From: Limnephilus marmoratus
Lineage: Eukaryota > Arthropoda > Insecta > Trichoptera > Limnephilidae
Length of the DNA stretch: 64,000 nucleotides
Reading direction: 5' to 3'
Assembly (NCBI GenBank): GCA_917880885.1
Contig: OU862923.1
Location: forward strand, 25,683,770-25,747,769
Shown here: positions 10,740 to 20,559 of the stretch, in pieces
How positions within the stretch are numbered: position 1 is the stretch's first letter
Layout: each line of letters starts with the position of its first letter
The notes under the pieces: model-generated
Seen by the model: the letters and a program-made list of their open reading frames with translations, nothing else
Databases searched by the model: none
What the model was told of the DNA's origin: nothing
Position numbers and translations under genes: made by a program

Positions 10740-11060
10740 TATTAGCGCGCTCTCTCCAACATTCGTAATTACATATTTCTCCACCTTCTTTTTGAGCGGC
10801 GACGCCTTAAAAAGCAATGTCGGTCGATGGTTTCCAGATGAACAGACATCATTGTAGGGATAAGGCTGTATGTAGCATGTAGGTACATCCACCTGAGGCC
10901 GCAAAGTGCCTTCCCCCGAAAAGCAGGGGGAAGCGGAAGTGGCGTAGCACAACCCTTTCTTTGCTACATTCCCCCGCTTCCGAAATGCATTTGTCGGGAT
11001 CCATTCTGTATCGGAGATCTCCTACAATCTTCAAACGGAAACACTCCCAAAACAAACAAA
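10740..11060 (-). other. Unidentified GC-rich segment with a perfect short hairpin
   Basis: A GC-rich block stands out from AT-rich flanks and contains CTTCCCCC/GGGGGAAG as an 8-bp-stem hairpin at about 10909-10932. Minus-strand frames are open for 68 and 81 residues but overlap each other and match nothing I know. It is most likely a piece of an unrecognised retroelement. Confidence 0.3.
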
Positions 11061-11338
11061 CTTTTATGAGAAGTAACTGAGTTTCGTCAACAATAATTCA
11101 GTTTTTAACCGTTTTCATTCGATCGAAATAAATACTTTACTGGTACGAGGTTTTACTGGTACATGATGTTTTTTTGAATGCATGGAGCAGACTATGTGGG
11201 AGGGAGCCATGACAAGGGACGTACTGGACTTACTTTAACTACTTTATTTGGGGTAAAAAATATAAATGAAATTTTGGTCATCACTTTCTTTATGCTTTTT
11301 TTAATATTTTTCGTCGAAAACGAACAAAAAACAACTCT

Positions 11339-11976
11339 TTCATATGTCATTACTGTTGAAAAAGTTCATTAAGTTGAAACTGGGCGTATTGTACAGGGCC
11401 CGCAGATACTTTAATAGTACACAACCGCTAACCCTGTACAAATCGCAAGTGCGCCCCACGGTTGAATTTGGCAGCCACCTTTGGTCTGGAGCTCCTAAAT
11501 ACCTGAAAAATACCCTCGACTCTGTGCTGAAACGGGCGGTCCGTTTGATAGATTCTCCCATCTTAACAGACGGATTGCAATCTTTAGAGCACAGGCTTCG
11601 GGTGGGAATGCTATCCTTGTTCTACCGGTATTACAATGGAAGATGCTCCGAGGAACTAGCATCATTGATCCCTTCGGCACCAGTGCATAGTCGGGAAACA
11701 CGCCAAACGCGTGCCCAACATTTGTACACAGTTGACATTTGTCACATGAGAACGGGTCGTTTCTTTGACTCGTTCTTGTGTTCAACAGCTCGGCTGTGGA
11801 ATGATTTGCCGGCCTCTGTGTTTCCTCCTTCCTACAATATGGGTCTCTTCAAGACCAATGTTCATTCCTTCCTCTCCTCAAAAAGACCGTCCACACAGCA
11901 TCCCAGATGACATAGGCCCTGAGGGAAATTATTTTCCTCAGGGCCTCCTGTGTGGAGTTAATGTAAAAAAAAAAAA
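11339..11976 (+). mobile_element. CR1-like LINE, 5'-truncated copy with intact C-terminal frame
   Basis: An open frame of 188 codons (11344-11910) encodes the region after the reverse-transcriptase core: 'VRPTVEFGSHLWSGAPKY', 'LDSVLKRAVRLID', 'SLEHRLRVGMLSLFYRYYNG', 'HSRETRQTRAQ' and 'STARLWNDLPASVFPPSYN'. This is the conserved tail of CR1/Jockey-type LINE proteins. The stop codon falls inside the 3' double hairpin (CTCCACACAG...CTGTGTGGAG type, first arm slightly mutated), which is followed by 12 A residues. AACTCT at 11333-11338 and again right after the poly-A is a clean 6-bp target-site duplication. This is therefore a bona fide 5'-truncated insertion, and probably fairly young because its frame is unbroken. 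Confidence 0.85.
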
Positions 11977-12281
11977 CTCTGTATAATAAGGTTTACATGT
12001 TTTTTAGTGTGCCTGTCCCTTGTGTCGAGACAGGCTTACAAAAAAATTGTTTTATCAATAGTAGGTAGGTAAAATTTTCGGTAAGTTTAATAACGATAAA
12101 TTCGCATAAAGGCACATTTTTCGACAACTTTAACATCGATTAGTTCTTAAGGTACATTTTTCGGTAAAGTTACAGCAATAATATTTGTCAGAATTAAATC
12201 GGGTTGGTATTCGTATTGGTAACAATAATCTAATAAGAGAACATAATGAACAAAGAAGTCTGATATCGCCACATGTAGTTC

Positions 12282-12632
12282 GCTTCATTTGGTGGCTTAG
12301 CGGAGGTGTCCGGGATCATCAGGTGAGGTGTGTGAGATCTTGGTGGCGGAGGCGTCTGCCCACCAGCTGCGCGGCCGGCCAGATCAGGAGAGGCCGGTTT
12401 GGGGAGACCTTTTGACCTATCCAGCAGGTCTCTATCGAACTATCCTATTGCACCGCAGCGGAGGAATTGATTCATACATCCGTCACTCCTAGACACACTG
12501 ACCCCTAACTTCCAACCCAACCTTCACACCTTTTCCTTCCCAGAACTTCCTCTCCTTCCTTTCCTTAAAAACAGCATCATTCATCATCCTCAAAGTTTAC
12601 ATAGGCTCTATGTCCATGGAGTTAATGTACAA
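12282..12632 (+). mobile_element. SINE-2 copy, decayed
   Basis: It carries the 'gttcgcttcatttggtggct' segment, the 'ggcgtctgcccacc' block, 'attgcaccgcagcgg', the 'gtcactcctagacacactga' block and the polypyrimidine stretch, but the 3' hairpin is broken up. It is one of the most diverged copies here. Confidence 0.6.
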
Positions 12633-12750
12633 AATTGCAAAATAAAAAACCTTCCAAGTTCATTCTTCTAAAGTTACCATAATTTAAAATACTGGCAAAA
12701 AAAATTATTGATTGCTGTGTTTTATTTTACAATTAATTAATTAAAAATAA

Positions 12751-12787
12751 TCTATCTTCTATCTATATCTATATATATATAAATAAA

Positions 12788-12818
<31 letters not shown>

Positions 12819-13246
12819 GAATCATCGAAATGTATGTACGCGCATAACTTGATAAATACTGCACCAAATTAGATATATATATATATATTTTATGTTCGAT
12901 ATTGTCAGGACAAGGTTTGTATAAAACTACTGGTGAGCTCTGGCATTATGAAATTTGTATAAAAATTGCAATAGGTGGCACGCGAGCTGTTTGAAAAATG
13001 AGTGTATCGGGACTGAATGTATGGGATGCGGGAGGGGGGAGGGGAACTTGGTAGGGGGGTTACGGAACGGTAAAAAATGAGTGGGGAGAGGGTAGGTGGA
13101 GGAGGCGAAATGGGAAGGCGGTAGGGGAGGGGAACGCGGGAGAGGAAGGGGAGGCGGAAAGGGGATGGGACGAATGGGATAGGACACGCAGGGAGAAATA
13201 ATTTATTTATTAAATCGCATAGCAATGCATGCCGGGAATCAGCTAG
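12751..13246 (+). mobile_element. Non-autonomous Helitron
   Basis: The left part starts with TCTATATATA-type sequence leading into 'aaatgtatgtacgcgcataa', typical of insect Helitron 5' ends. The right end is GCATGCCGGGAATCAGCTAG followed by T, a CTAG-T terminus just after a GC-rich stretch. The interior has a long purine-rich run (13020-13190). No Rep/helicase coding is present. Related purine/pyrimidine-rich copies are at 47545-47900 and 61065-61380. Confidence 0.55.
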
Positions 13247-13445
13247 TATTTAATATATTTGCGGTACGAATGGAGATCCAAAGTGGAAGATACTTCAGTA
13301 TCGCGCCGGTGTAAGACCACCATTCAGAATTGAATCCCCACCTCCATCCCCTCCTCACTACCTTCAGCCTAACAACATACCCTAATTGGGAATGCCATAG
13401 TCCCAACGTCTCCAGTCGGGAGCAATTGCGACTTTTGTGCATTAT
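13247..13445 (+). mobile_element. SINE-1 copy, internally deleted
   Basis: It starts in the 'tatttgcggtacga' body segment directly after the Helitron end and carries 'gtgtaagaccaccattcaga'. It lacks the middle block and resumes at the polypyrimidine 'ccccacctccatcccc' segment, ending 'tgcattattcacataaat'. The tRNA-like head is absent. Confidence 0.7.
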
Positions 13446-13970
13446 TCACATAAATTAAAAAGAAAAAAAACTTTCAAAGGTAGACGCTAATATTGTAAAA
13501 TTATAACGGGTTTCTCATTATACTGCTTCTCATAGCGAATTCAAAATATTAAAACATACTCGTAGTGTATAAAATGCTGCTACTCTTGCGGAATGTAGTT
13601 AATTTTCTATTAGAATGATTGTTTAAGCTCCACAAAATACATAGGGTTGTTTATAATTACGCATGGGTTTGAAATAAGTACCTAAAAGTTTGTGTTTCAT
13701 GCCTCTATGCATAAAATGTGCACTAATCTGATAGGTACTTGCACGAATACATGTCAAATGGCAGTTTGTCAATTTTGGAAATTAAATAATTTAAAATAGG
13801 AATTCTTCTTTCTCAACATAATCAACTGATGTTCTGTTCCATTTGATGGACGAATATTTTCGCCTGCCCATATTACATGGGTAGACGAGGATATGGATTA
13901 TTATCTATCCTACAGCAGGAAGTCGTTTCCTTCAGGTGAGTGCACGTTTCATTTTACGTTTAGGCAATTT

Positions 13971-14425
13971 GACGGCCGGCGTAGTGCAGCGGTAAGGCTC
14001 TTGACTCGCACGGGCTCGCGAGCAAGAGCCTTGAGCATATTGAACAAGGTCGCGGGATTGAATCCCGGCGTGGCAAATAAATTTTATTTGGTTTATGTGT
14101 GTTATTCACAATTTATTAATTTAAAATAAAATATAGTATATTTGCGGCACGTTCCAGAGTGGAACGCTGTGAACGAAGTGAATGAATGAATGAATCGCCC
14201 TGGTGTAAGACCACCATTCAGAATTGAAACGTTGCTTGAAATGGCTTTAGCCGTGTTTGGTGACTAGATCTGAATAGCCAGGTACTTCCCCACATTCCTC
14301 TTCCCTATCTCCTTCCCCTCCCCACTACCTTCAGCAACACAACATACCCCAATTGGGAATGCCATAGTCCCACTGGCTTCAGACGGGAGCAGTTGGGACT
14401 CTTGTGCGGTATTCATGTAAAACAA
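13971..14425 (+). mobile_element. SINE-1 copy, full length, tRNA-derived head
   Basis: The head has 'cgtagtgcagcggtaaggct' (box A-like) and GGGATTGAATCCCGG (box B-like), with about 40 extra bases between them. An 'aaataaattttatttgg' linker leads to the family body: 'ttccagagtgga', 'gtgtaagaccaccattcaga', 'tggctttagccgtgtttgg', 'gccaggtacttccccac', polypyrimidine, 'attgggaatgccatagtccc', 'cttgtgcggtattc'. The total is about 455 bp. Body order agrees with copies at 23690-24105 and 55296-55690. Confidence 0.75.
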
Positions 14426-14439
14426 ACAAAAAAATTCTT

Positions 14440-15240
14440 AACCATAATTTTTGACGTGAGAAAGCCGGGTACATAATTAATTATTTGTTATATTTCTGGG
14501 AGTATAAAGTCCGCTTTTGTTCGGGATATTTATACGCCTATAACCTTTATAAAATCCACACCACCCGCTTGCCAGCTGCCCGCTGCCCGCTGCCTGAATT
14601 GAATATTTGTCTTTCTCGGCTTTTCTCTACTATAGTAAGCATGTATTATACATATAAACCTTCCTCTTGAATCACTCTATCCGTTGCGTGGTTTAAAATA
14701 TCTATGCGCACATACATTTTGAGCGACTTCATTTTATGCTACGTAATGATTACAAATAATATAAGGTTAAGACGCTTTGGTAACTTCATAATATTTATGT
14801 AGTTTAACATTGGCATCTTCAACGTGAAATTGTTACATGAATAAAAACCGACAAGTGGTGGGGTTTTATGGCACTTTACGCGAGCAATCGTCCTAGACTC
14901 AGTCTCTTTATGCGACAATCCCCTGAAAGGGCTTGACGTCAAAATGAAGATATATACGAATATACAAAAACATTTTTTCATCCACTTGGAATATTGGACG
15001 CTATTTTCGAAGTGACCCTTTTCCCGAAATTACGAGAGCTTTCAAATTCACGTTGGTTACTGTCGTGAAATTATTCGAAAGTTTGTCTCAGTTTTATTTT
15101 TAAACCAATCCTTATTTATCAAGAGGTAGATAGATACATTATTAACTCAATAAATTTTCAGACTTAAAAATTAAAACACTATTTTCAACCTATTTTCGGA
15201 ACTCAGAAATCCTTTTTTTGTATTTGTATAAATTACTTTT
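14440..15240. other. AT-rich stretch, nothing recognised
   Basis: I see short chance frames only. A small SINE-1 scrap ('gctctggtaaaaggccacca') follows at about 15247-15282 and runs into a TAA microsatellite. Confidence 0.4.
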
Positions 15241-15306
15241 TTGTATCGTCTGCGCTCTGGTAAAAGGCCACCATTAATAATAATAATAATAATATTTTTT
15301 AGCTAT

Positions 15307-16216
15307 AGATTGGGTGGGTAGTGGGTATTATTAACTAGCAACGGCTAATAACCAACCAACACCTCTGCCATAGGTCACCCCAAGTGGTTCGCTACGTTTG
15401 GTGATTTAGCAGGGGTGCCCGGGTTCATGGGGTGAGGTTTGTCTAGGTCTTGGAGGCGGATGACCAGGACACACTGAACCCCAGATTCCTACCCACCGCT
15501 TAAACCCTCTTCCTTCCCAGAACTCTCCCCTCCTTCCTTTCCTTAAAAAAAACCCTCCACACAGCATCCCCAAAGATGGTGTGGAGCTCACGTAAAAAAA
15601 AAACGGCTCCACCCCTACCATAATAAAACATTGTTCGAAACTGTCAAATTAGTATAATCTTTCCCTGAAGAAGGAACATTTGTTCCGAAACCGGTCGGAT
15701 TTGCGCATCATATAAGTGGTTTATACAAAGTTGAATTATTTCATCTTTCTATAATGGATAACCACAAAGTAAGTTCCGAAACCGGTCGGATTTGCGCATC
15801 ATATAAGTGGTTTATACAAAGTTGAATTATTTCATCTTTCTATAATGGATAACCACAAAGTAATAGTGGTTATCCATTATAGAAAAATGAAATAATTCAA
15901 CTTTGTATAAACCACTTATATGATGCGCAAATCCGACCGGTTTCGGAACAAACGTTCCTTCTTCAGGGAAAGATTATACTAATTTGACAGTTTCGAACAA
16001 TGTTTTATTATGGTAGGGGTGGAGCCGTTGCTAGTTAATAATACCCACTACCCACCCAATCTACATTATTAACTAGCAACGGCTCCACCCCTACCATAAT
16101 AAAACATTGTTCGAAACTGTCAAATTAGTATAATCTTTCCCTGAAGAAGGAACGTTTGTTCCGAAACCGGTCGGATTTGCACATCATATAAGTGGTTTAT
16201 ACAAAGTTGAATTATT
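15307..16216. mobile_element. Penelope-like terminal-repeat cluster in mixed orientations
   Basis: A roughly 210-bp unit begins near 'gggtgggtagtgggtattat', contains 'ttccctgaagaaggaacgtt' and 'gttccgaaaccggtcggatt', and ends 'ataatggataaccacaaag'. It occurs forward at 15307-15767 (split by a SINE), as a forward partial copy at 15774-15863, inverted at 15864-16064, and forward again at 16064-16216. Direct plus inverted partial repeats of this kind are characteristic of Penelope-like elements. The short CTGAAGA-stem-GAAAC core resembles the hammerhead-like motifs known in their terminal repeats. No coding region accompanies the cluster. Confidence 0.6.
15347..15601 (+). mobile_element. SINE-2 copy nested in the Penelope repeat
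   Basis: The SINE interrupts the Penelope unit, with AACGGCT on both sides (15340-15346 and 15602-15608), a 7-bp target-site duplication. It starts at 'aataaccaac', retains the body and has poly-A. A deletion of the inner hairpin leaves only 'gatggtgtggagctcacgt' before the A-run. Confidence 0.85.
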
Positions 16217-16229
16217 TCATTTTTCAATA

Positions 16230-16593
16230 ATAATAATGTTTATTCCAGGATGTGGGGAGGATAGTGCAATCCCACACGTCCCATATAGTTATACATATTT
16301 ATATATTTACACAGTAAAGAAATAAGAACATAAATAAATAAAAAAATAATACTAATAAAAATTAGTAATAATAAAAATAAATAATCAATTATTACAAGCG
16401 CCTTGCAAATGCCAGCACTATATTATAACATTATATACAACGGGTACCCGGCATGCGTTGCAAGGTCACTGTAACCTCAGGTTTCTTCATATATTTTATT
16501 TAACACACACTCCTCCTCGCTTCATCCACGTTCACACGTCAAATCGCATAGTGTTTTAACCCGTTAGTTGCTTCTGCAACGGGCAAAACCTAG
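16230..16593 (+). mobile_element. Helitron-like 3' end region
   Basis: The segment contains 'acccggcatgcgttgcaagg' and ends with a hairpin of split stem (CCCG...TTGC/GCAACGGG), then CAAAACCTAGT, a Helitron-type CTAG-T terminus at 16593. The left part holds AT-rich DNA and 'ccaggatgtggggaggatag', which I cannot assign. The 5' end was not identified. Confidence 0.4.
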
Positions 16594-16599
16594 TAATCA

Positions 16600-16790
16600 A
16601 TTATTATGCAGGGCGTGATCTTGAGTGCGCTCGGGCCCATCGCTCACTCAGGAGTGGAGCTTGGTGCTGGAAGGCTGCGGTCACCAACGTGTTGTCGGAG
16701 GCCATTAGCCGCATCCTGGCTCCAGTGACCCGGTGTCTCATCAGACTGGCAAATCCATGGAGTCCTAAGAATCTAAACGTTTGATTACAA
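16600..16790 (+). other. GC-rich unassigned segment
   Basis: An open stretch reads as 'CARAHRSLRSGAWCWKAA...AISRILAPVTRCLIRLANPW' before a stop. It has no start and no recognisable family. It may be a worn retrotransposon coding fragment. Confidence 0.25.
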
Positions 16791-16797
16791 GTTGTGA

Positions 16798-17332
16798 ATA
16801 GCCAGGTACTTCCCCACCTCCCTCTTCTCCCACCTGCTTCCCTTCCTTACTATCTTCAGCCTCACAACATACCTTAACAGACGGATTGCAATCTTTAGAG
16901 CTCAGGCGTCGGGTAGGAATGCTATCCTTGTTCTACCGGTGTTACAATGGAAGATGCTCCGAGGAACTAGCGTCTTTAATCTCTTCAGCACCGGTGCATA
17001 GTCGGGAAACACACCAAACGCGTGCCCAGCATATGTACACGGTTGACATTTGTCACATGAGAACGGGTCGCTTCTTCGATTTGCTCTTGTGTTCAACAGC
17101 TCGGCTTTGGAATGATTTGTATGTTTCCTCCTTCCTACAACATGGGTCTCTTCAAGACCAATGTTCATTCCTTCCTCTCATCAAAAAGATCCTCCACACA
17201 GCATCCCAGATGACATAGGCCCTGAGGGAAATTATTTTCCTGTGTGGAGTTAATATAAAAAAAATAATAATAATAATGGGAATGCCATATTTCCCCTCGC
17301 TCCGGACGGCTGTAAGCAGTGTGGTATTCACA
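16798..17332 (+). mobile_element. SINE-1 fragment split by a second CR1-like LINE copy
   Basis: SINE-1 sequence 16798-16874 ('gccaggtacttccccacctc' to 'cctcacaacatacc') is interrupted at about 16875 and resumes at about 17276 with 'tgggaatgccat', ending 'gtggtattcaca'. The insert is the LINE listed separately. No target-site duplication is evident, so a few bases were probably lost at the junction. Confidence 0.7.
16875..17275 (+). mobile_element. CR1-like LINE, shorter 5'-truncated copy
   Basis: It is closely similar to 11570-11976: the frame 16886-17218 gives 'RRRVGMLSLFYRCYNGRCSE', 'SSAPVHSRETHQTRAQ', then a small deletion near 'LWNDLYVSSFL'. The 3' tail keeps the outer CTCCACACAG...CTGTGTGGAG arms but has lost half of the inner hairpin, and it ends in an A-rich, AAT-repeat tail. 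Confidence 0.8.
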
Positions 17333-17544
17333 ATAAAAAAATCTAATATCGCCAGTTTATTTAAGACCTTTAGACTGGCCAATAAAATTGGTAATGGGTT
17401 CCAGAAAGAATTTTGATGTACAAAAATGTTTGATGAATTTCACCAGAAATTGTGCGTACTTCCAACACCCCTCTAATGGTTTATTCCTTCACAGCCTATC
17501 TATTTTCAATAATCACTCTCTTTCTAGATACGTTTATGTTAACT

Positions 17545-17602
17545 ATACGCCCGGGTGGGACCCAAACGCGATGCCAACTTAGCCACCGACCGGTCACACG
17601 GT
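17545..17602 (-). mobile_element. SINE-3 head fragment
   Basis: On the minus strand it reads GACCGGTCGGTGGCTAAGTT then 'gcatcgcgtttgggtcccac', matching the head of the copy at 10353. The body is missing. Confidence 0.55.
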
Positions 17603-17619
17603 GCTCCATGATCTCAGCG

Positions 17620-18170
17620 CTCTAGTATTTTCTCTCTTTTTAGTTTTCGACATTTTCTGCACGCATTTTTGAAGTGAAATTTCTATAGCCCCGTTGTGAT
17701 TAAGAATTCGGATGAAAAGGAAATGATGCATACAGCACCTGCGAAGCATAAAACTCCTATCAAGGCTCCTATTGGTTGAGATATAAAACGGAAGGCTCTT
17801 ATTATGACCTCACTTTTCAAGGCTTCTTGGTTCTTCATTGGTTGAGAACTTGAGATTGTTTTGGTAAAGTTTCGCTTCTACTTTTATATTCTTTTACGAG
17901 CTCTTAAATTCGAGCACAATTTTTACAAAAATTTCAAGGAAATTTAATATTCATTGCGTTTTAGTCTTCTTCCAGAGGGCACTTCCAATTTAAACATTTC
18001 CAAAAAATAATTAATATATTTATGTGTGTAACGTATTCTCGACGACCACGAACAAGTGAAACCAACTTTTGTTTCAGGTTTTAACAATGGAGTAATAACA
18101 GGGGAGTACCTAGGTGCAAAATAAATTAATGAATTTAAAGCATGCATGGTTTGTGTAGGTATTAACACAA
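17620..18170. other. AT-rich stretch, nothing recognised
   Basis: Only short frames are present, and no repeat shared with other parts of the window was found. Confidence 0.4.
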
Positions 18171-18174
18171 AATT

Positions 18175-18745
18175 TTAAGCTTTCCTAACCCTTTGTTATT
18201 AGTTTTTGGGGTATTATGCCGTGTTGCGCTGCCTCCTTCTTTAGCCAACGTTTCGGACAGGTGGCCAGCTTGGCCACCCTGACAAATCGGCAATCGCCGA
18301 GCATTTAATTGAAACCGGCCATGGCGGCCATTACTTTGGATTTGTTCCTGAAGTCCTGGGAAGACCGAAAACTCATAGAGCACGCCTGATTACGGAGGCA
18401 ATTGAAATTCACAAAAATCCTATAAATATTAATAGAGACGACGGAGCTAAACTTAATAGTTCTTGGTATCCGGTTGAATTGACGGTTACATCAAGGCTAA
18501 ACGCAAAAAACATGTTGAAGTATATTGTAGCGCCAGCTCGTAGAGGAGTGGAGCCGGCGACACGGTATCGCTCCTAAGTAGATAAGTACTAACATCACCC
18601 CTAACTATTACACATCTGCCCTGATGATGGACACTGCAACGCTGTCCGAAACGTTGGCTAAAGAAGGAGGTAGCGCAACACGGCATAATACCCCAAAAAC
18701 TAATAACAAAATAATTTTTGGCCCTGAAAATCTAAAATCGTAACT
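18175..18745 (+). mobile_element. Penelope-like element fragment with GIY-YIG endonuclease tail
   Basis: An open stretch from about 18275 to a stop near 18575 reads 'GHPDKSAIAEHLIETGH', then 'RARLITEAIEIHKNP', 'NRDDGAKLNSSWYPV'. The order 'K.A.AEH....GH' ... 'E.IEI.K.P...NRDDG..L...W.P' is the known C-terminal region of the Penelope GIY-YIG endonuclease. Upstream coding, including the reverse transcriptase, is missing. Inverted copies of about 70 bp ('tgccgtgttgcgctgcctcc' at 18215 and its complement at 18670) bracket the fragment, another Penelope habit. A CTGATGA-stem-GAAAC core occurs at about 18620-18650. The outer word 'ccctgaaaatctaaaa' at 18722 recurs near position 2 and, inverted, at about 26655. 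Confidence 0.75.
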
Positions 18746-18827
18746 TTCCTAACCCTGTTGAAAACAGGCGTTATGGTTGTTAAGTTACTAAAAAGTCCGT
18801 ACGGTGCATTCTCAAAAGAAGTGAAGG

Positions 18828-19137
18828 TAAACGGTGTGAGGGGAGGGAAGACATCTGGGGATCAATGTGTTTAGGAGTGATGAACGTATGAATCCATCCA
18901 CCCTAAAGGGGTTGAAAGCGATGGGTCGAGAGTCCGGCTGAAGAGGTCTAGGTTAGGTCTCCCTGAACCAGTCTCTCCCGATCCGGCCCGCAACGTTTTC
19001 ACCTCCAAAACCTTGGAAAACCTCCATGAACCCGGGCATCCATGCCAAATCACCAACAACAAGTAAGTGAACCACTTACTTGATGTTGGTTATCCCATAA
19101 ATGGTTCCCGGGGCAGCGTTAACCGTACCCGCCTCCG
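18828..19137 (-). mobile_element. SINE-2 copy lacking its 3' tail
   Basis: The head (right side: 'ggttcccggggcagcg', 'ataaatggttcccg') and body ('cccgatccggcccgc', 'tgaacccgggcat') are clear. The hairpin tail is missing on the left. Confidence 0.65.
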
Positions 19138-19821
19138 AAAAAATATTATTTAAATACTAGTTAACTCATAGTTTTTTTTTACAATCGTAACACCACATAT
19201 TACTGTAGAATACAGACCAAACGAGTAAATTCGTGTTGCAATTAGCGTGTAAATCCAATAAAGGCGTAACGTACCAGAGCTGCGATTCTCCAATAATGAT
19301 CAAGAGTTACTCGTTACGCGCCATGAATGTCATTACTCGTCGTCTCGAAGAACTTTGTCAAATGTTTAAATTTTACGTATTCTTCAATATCGAAGGGTTG
19401 AAGAGATGATTACATTGGCAGCCCTTGAATATTGTCTATGCCATGTAACTGATATTTTTGATGTTTCTATGAATAATCTAATTTTAAATTACGAGCGCAC
19501 TTTCTTCGAAATGGCTGGAGGGCTTTATTAAAAACAAAAACAGCTGGTAACCACCACGAAAAATAAATTAAATACTGCTAACACACGCAAAACGACAGGT
19601 AAAACAGATCAAATATGAAGTTAATTTTCATGAGAAAACTATCAACTCTCCGGCGAAATATTTTTGTTGGTCTCAAAGCATGTGCATCAGTTTGCTCTAC
19701 ATTATTAGTTTATCTATACAACGTCAGAACAGATGATCTAGCACAGCATACCATGACAAGAGGAATGGTGCTGCTACTGTGAAATATTGTTAACACTAGG
19801 GGCTTCACTAGTAATCATGTT

Positions 19822-19896
19822 TTAATTTTTACACGACTGATAAACAACCGTTTTCCATACAGAAATTGTTGTTTATCAGTTGTGTAAAATTTAAAC
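19822..19896. repeat. Hairpin with about 28-bp arms
   Basis: The arms 'acacgactgataaacaac' and 'gttgtttatcagttgtgt' extend into AT-rich complements on both sides and enclose about 19 bases. This may be the core of a small foldback element. No further copy was seen. Confidence 0.7.
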
Positions 19897-20046
19897 CACT
19901 TTTTTAGTAAGGCCATTATAACTCTTCTTTTGATAGCCTTGAAATTTTTTTGTATAACAATTATCTTCCTAAGTGTTAAGACCGTCAAAATGAGAAAATT
20001 GTACGCTAATTGGATAATTAATCTGTTTTTCAATTAAAAAATAAAA

Positions 20047-20559
20047 TCAAATTTTGTAGAAATATTCGATGCCTGCAATCAAAGTACGCGTGGGAAACGA
20101 TCTCATGTTAGGATACAATAATTCTGGATTTTGACAGTTGTGGCGAATACATGTTTGACCCACTCGTTGTTCGAGTGGAATGACTTTTGACGTTTGGCGT
20201 CTAAGTATATACCTTCGACGAGATTCGAGAATAACAAAGTTGACCAATGTACGTACTTTCGACTGCGATTGCGAGCGGCCTCGACTGGAGAATCGAGTTC
20301 CAGATATTATATTAATCTGCAGTACGAAACCGAAATTAATTCGGATGAGCGGCCGAATTAATATTTGCGTTTTGATTGATTCGCCGCTGATGTGTTGATT
20401 GTTTAAACCGAGATATTTACTATTGGAATACCCTTTACTATATCTGTATAATTGGGTAACGTCAAAATGGAAATGCAGCTTTCGAATGCCGAAACCAGAT
20501 AATCCTCTGTAAGCATTAGGTATAAACTTAATATTTAATCTAAACATGATACTTTGCAA
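20047..20559 (-). CDS. Uncertain 170-codon open frame, no recognised family
   Basis: The frame starts MQSIMFRLNIKF and ends AGIEYFYKI. It is one of the three longest in the window, and the other two are retrotransposon pieces. It has no signal peptide, membrane segment or motif that I recognise; residues 98-125 are Arg/Ser/Gln-rich. The base composition is more balanced than that of its flanks. It may be a chance frame opposite a decayed plus-strand element, since a retroelement 3' end follows on the plus strand at 20560-21103. A real gene is possible but weakly supported. Confidence 0.2.
   Translation of the reverse strand: MQSIMFRLNIKFIPNAYRGLSGFGIRKLHFHFDVTQLYRYSKGYSNSKYLGLNNQHISGESIKTQILIRPLIRINFGFVLQINIISGTRFSSRGRSQSQSKVRTLVNFVILESRRRYILRRQTSKVIPLEQRVGQTCIRHNCQNPELLYPNMRSFPTRTLIAGIEYFYKI

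Noticed and set aside
12905..13225. 106- and 86-codon minus-strand proline-rich frames
   Set aside because: Same CT-rich Helitron tract on the other strand; no protein-like conservation between copies.
16886..17218. 110-codon frame as a host gene
   Set aside because: Its text duplicates the CR1-like LINE at 11.6-11.9 kb and it sits inside a SINE-1; it is a retrotransposon copy.
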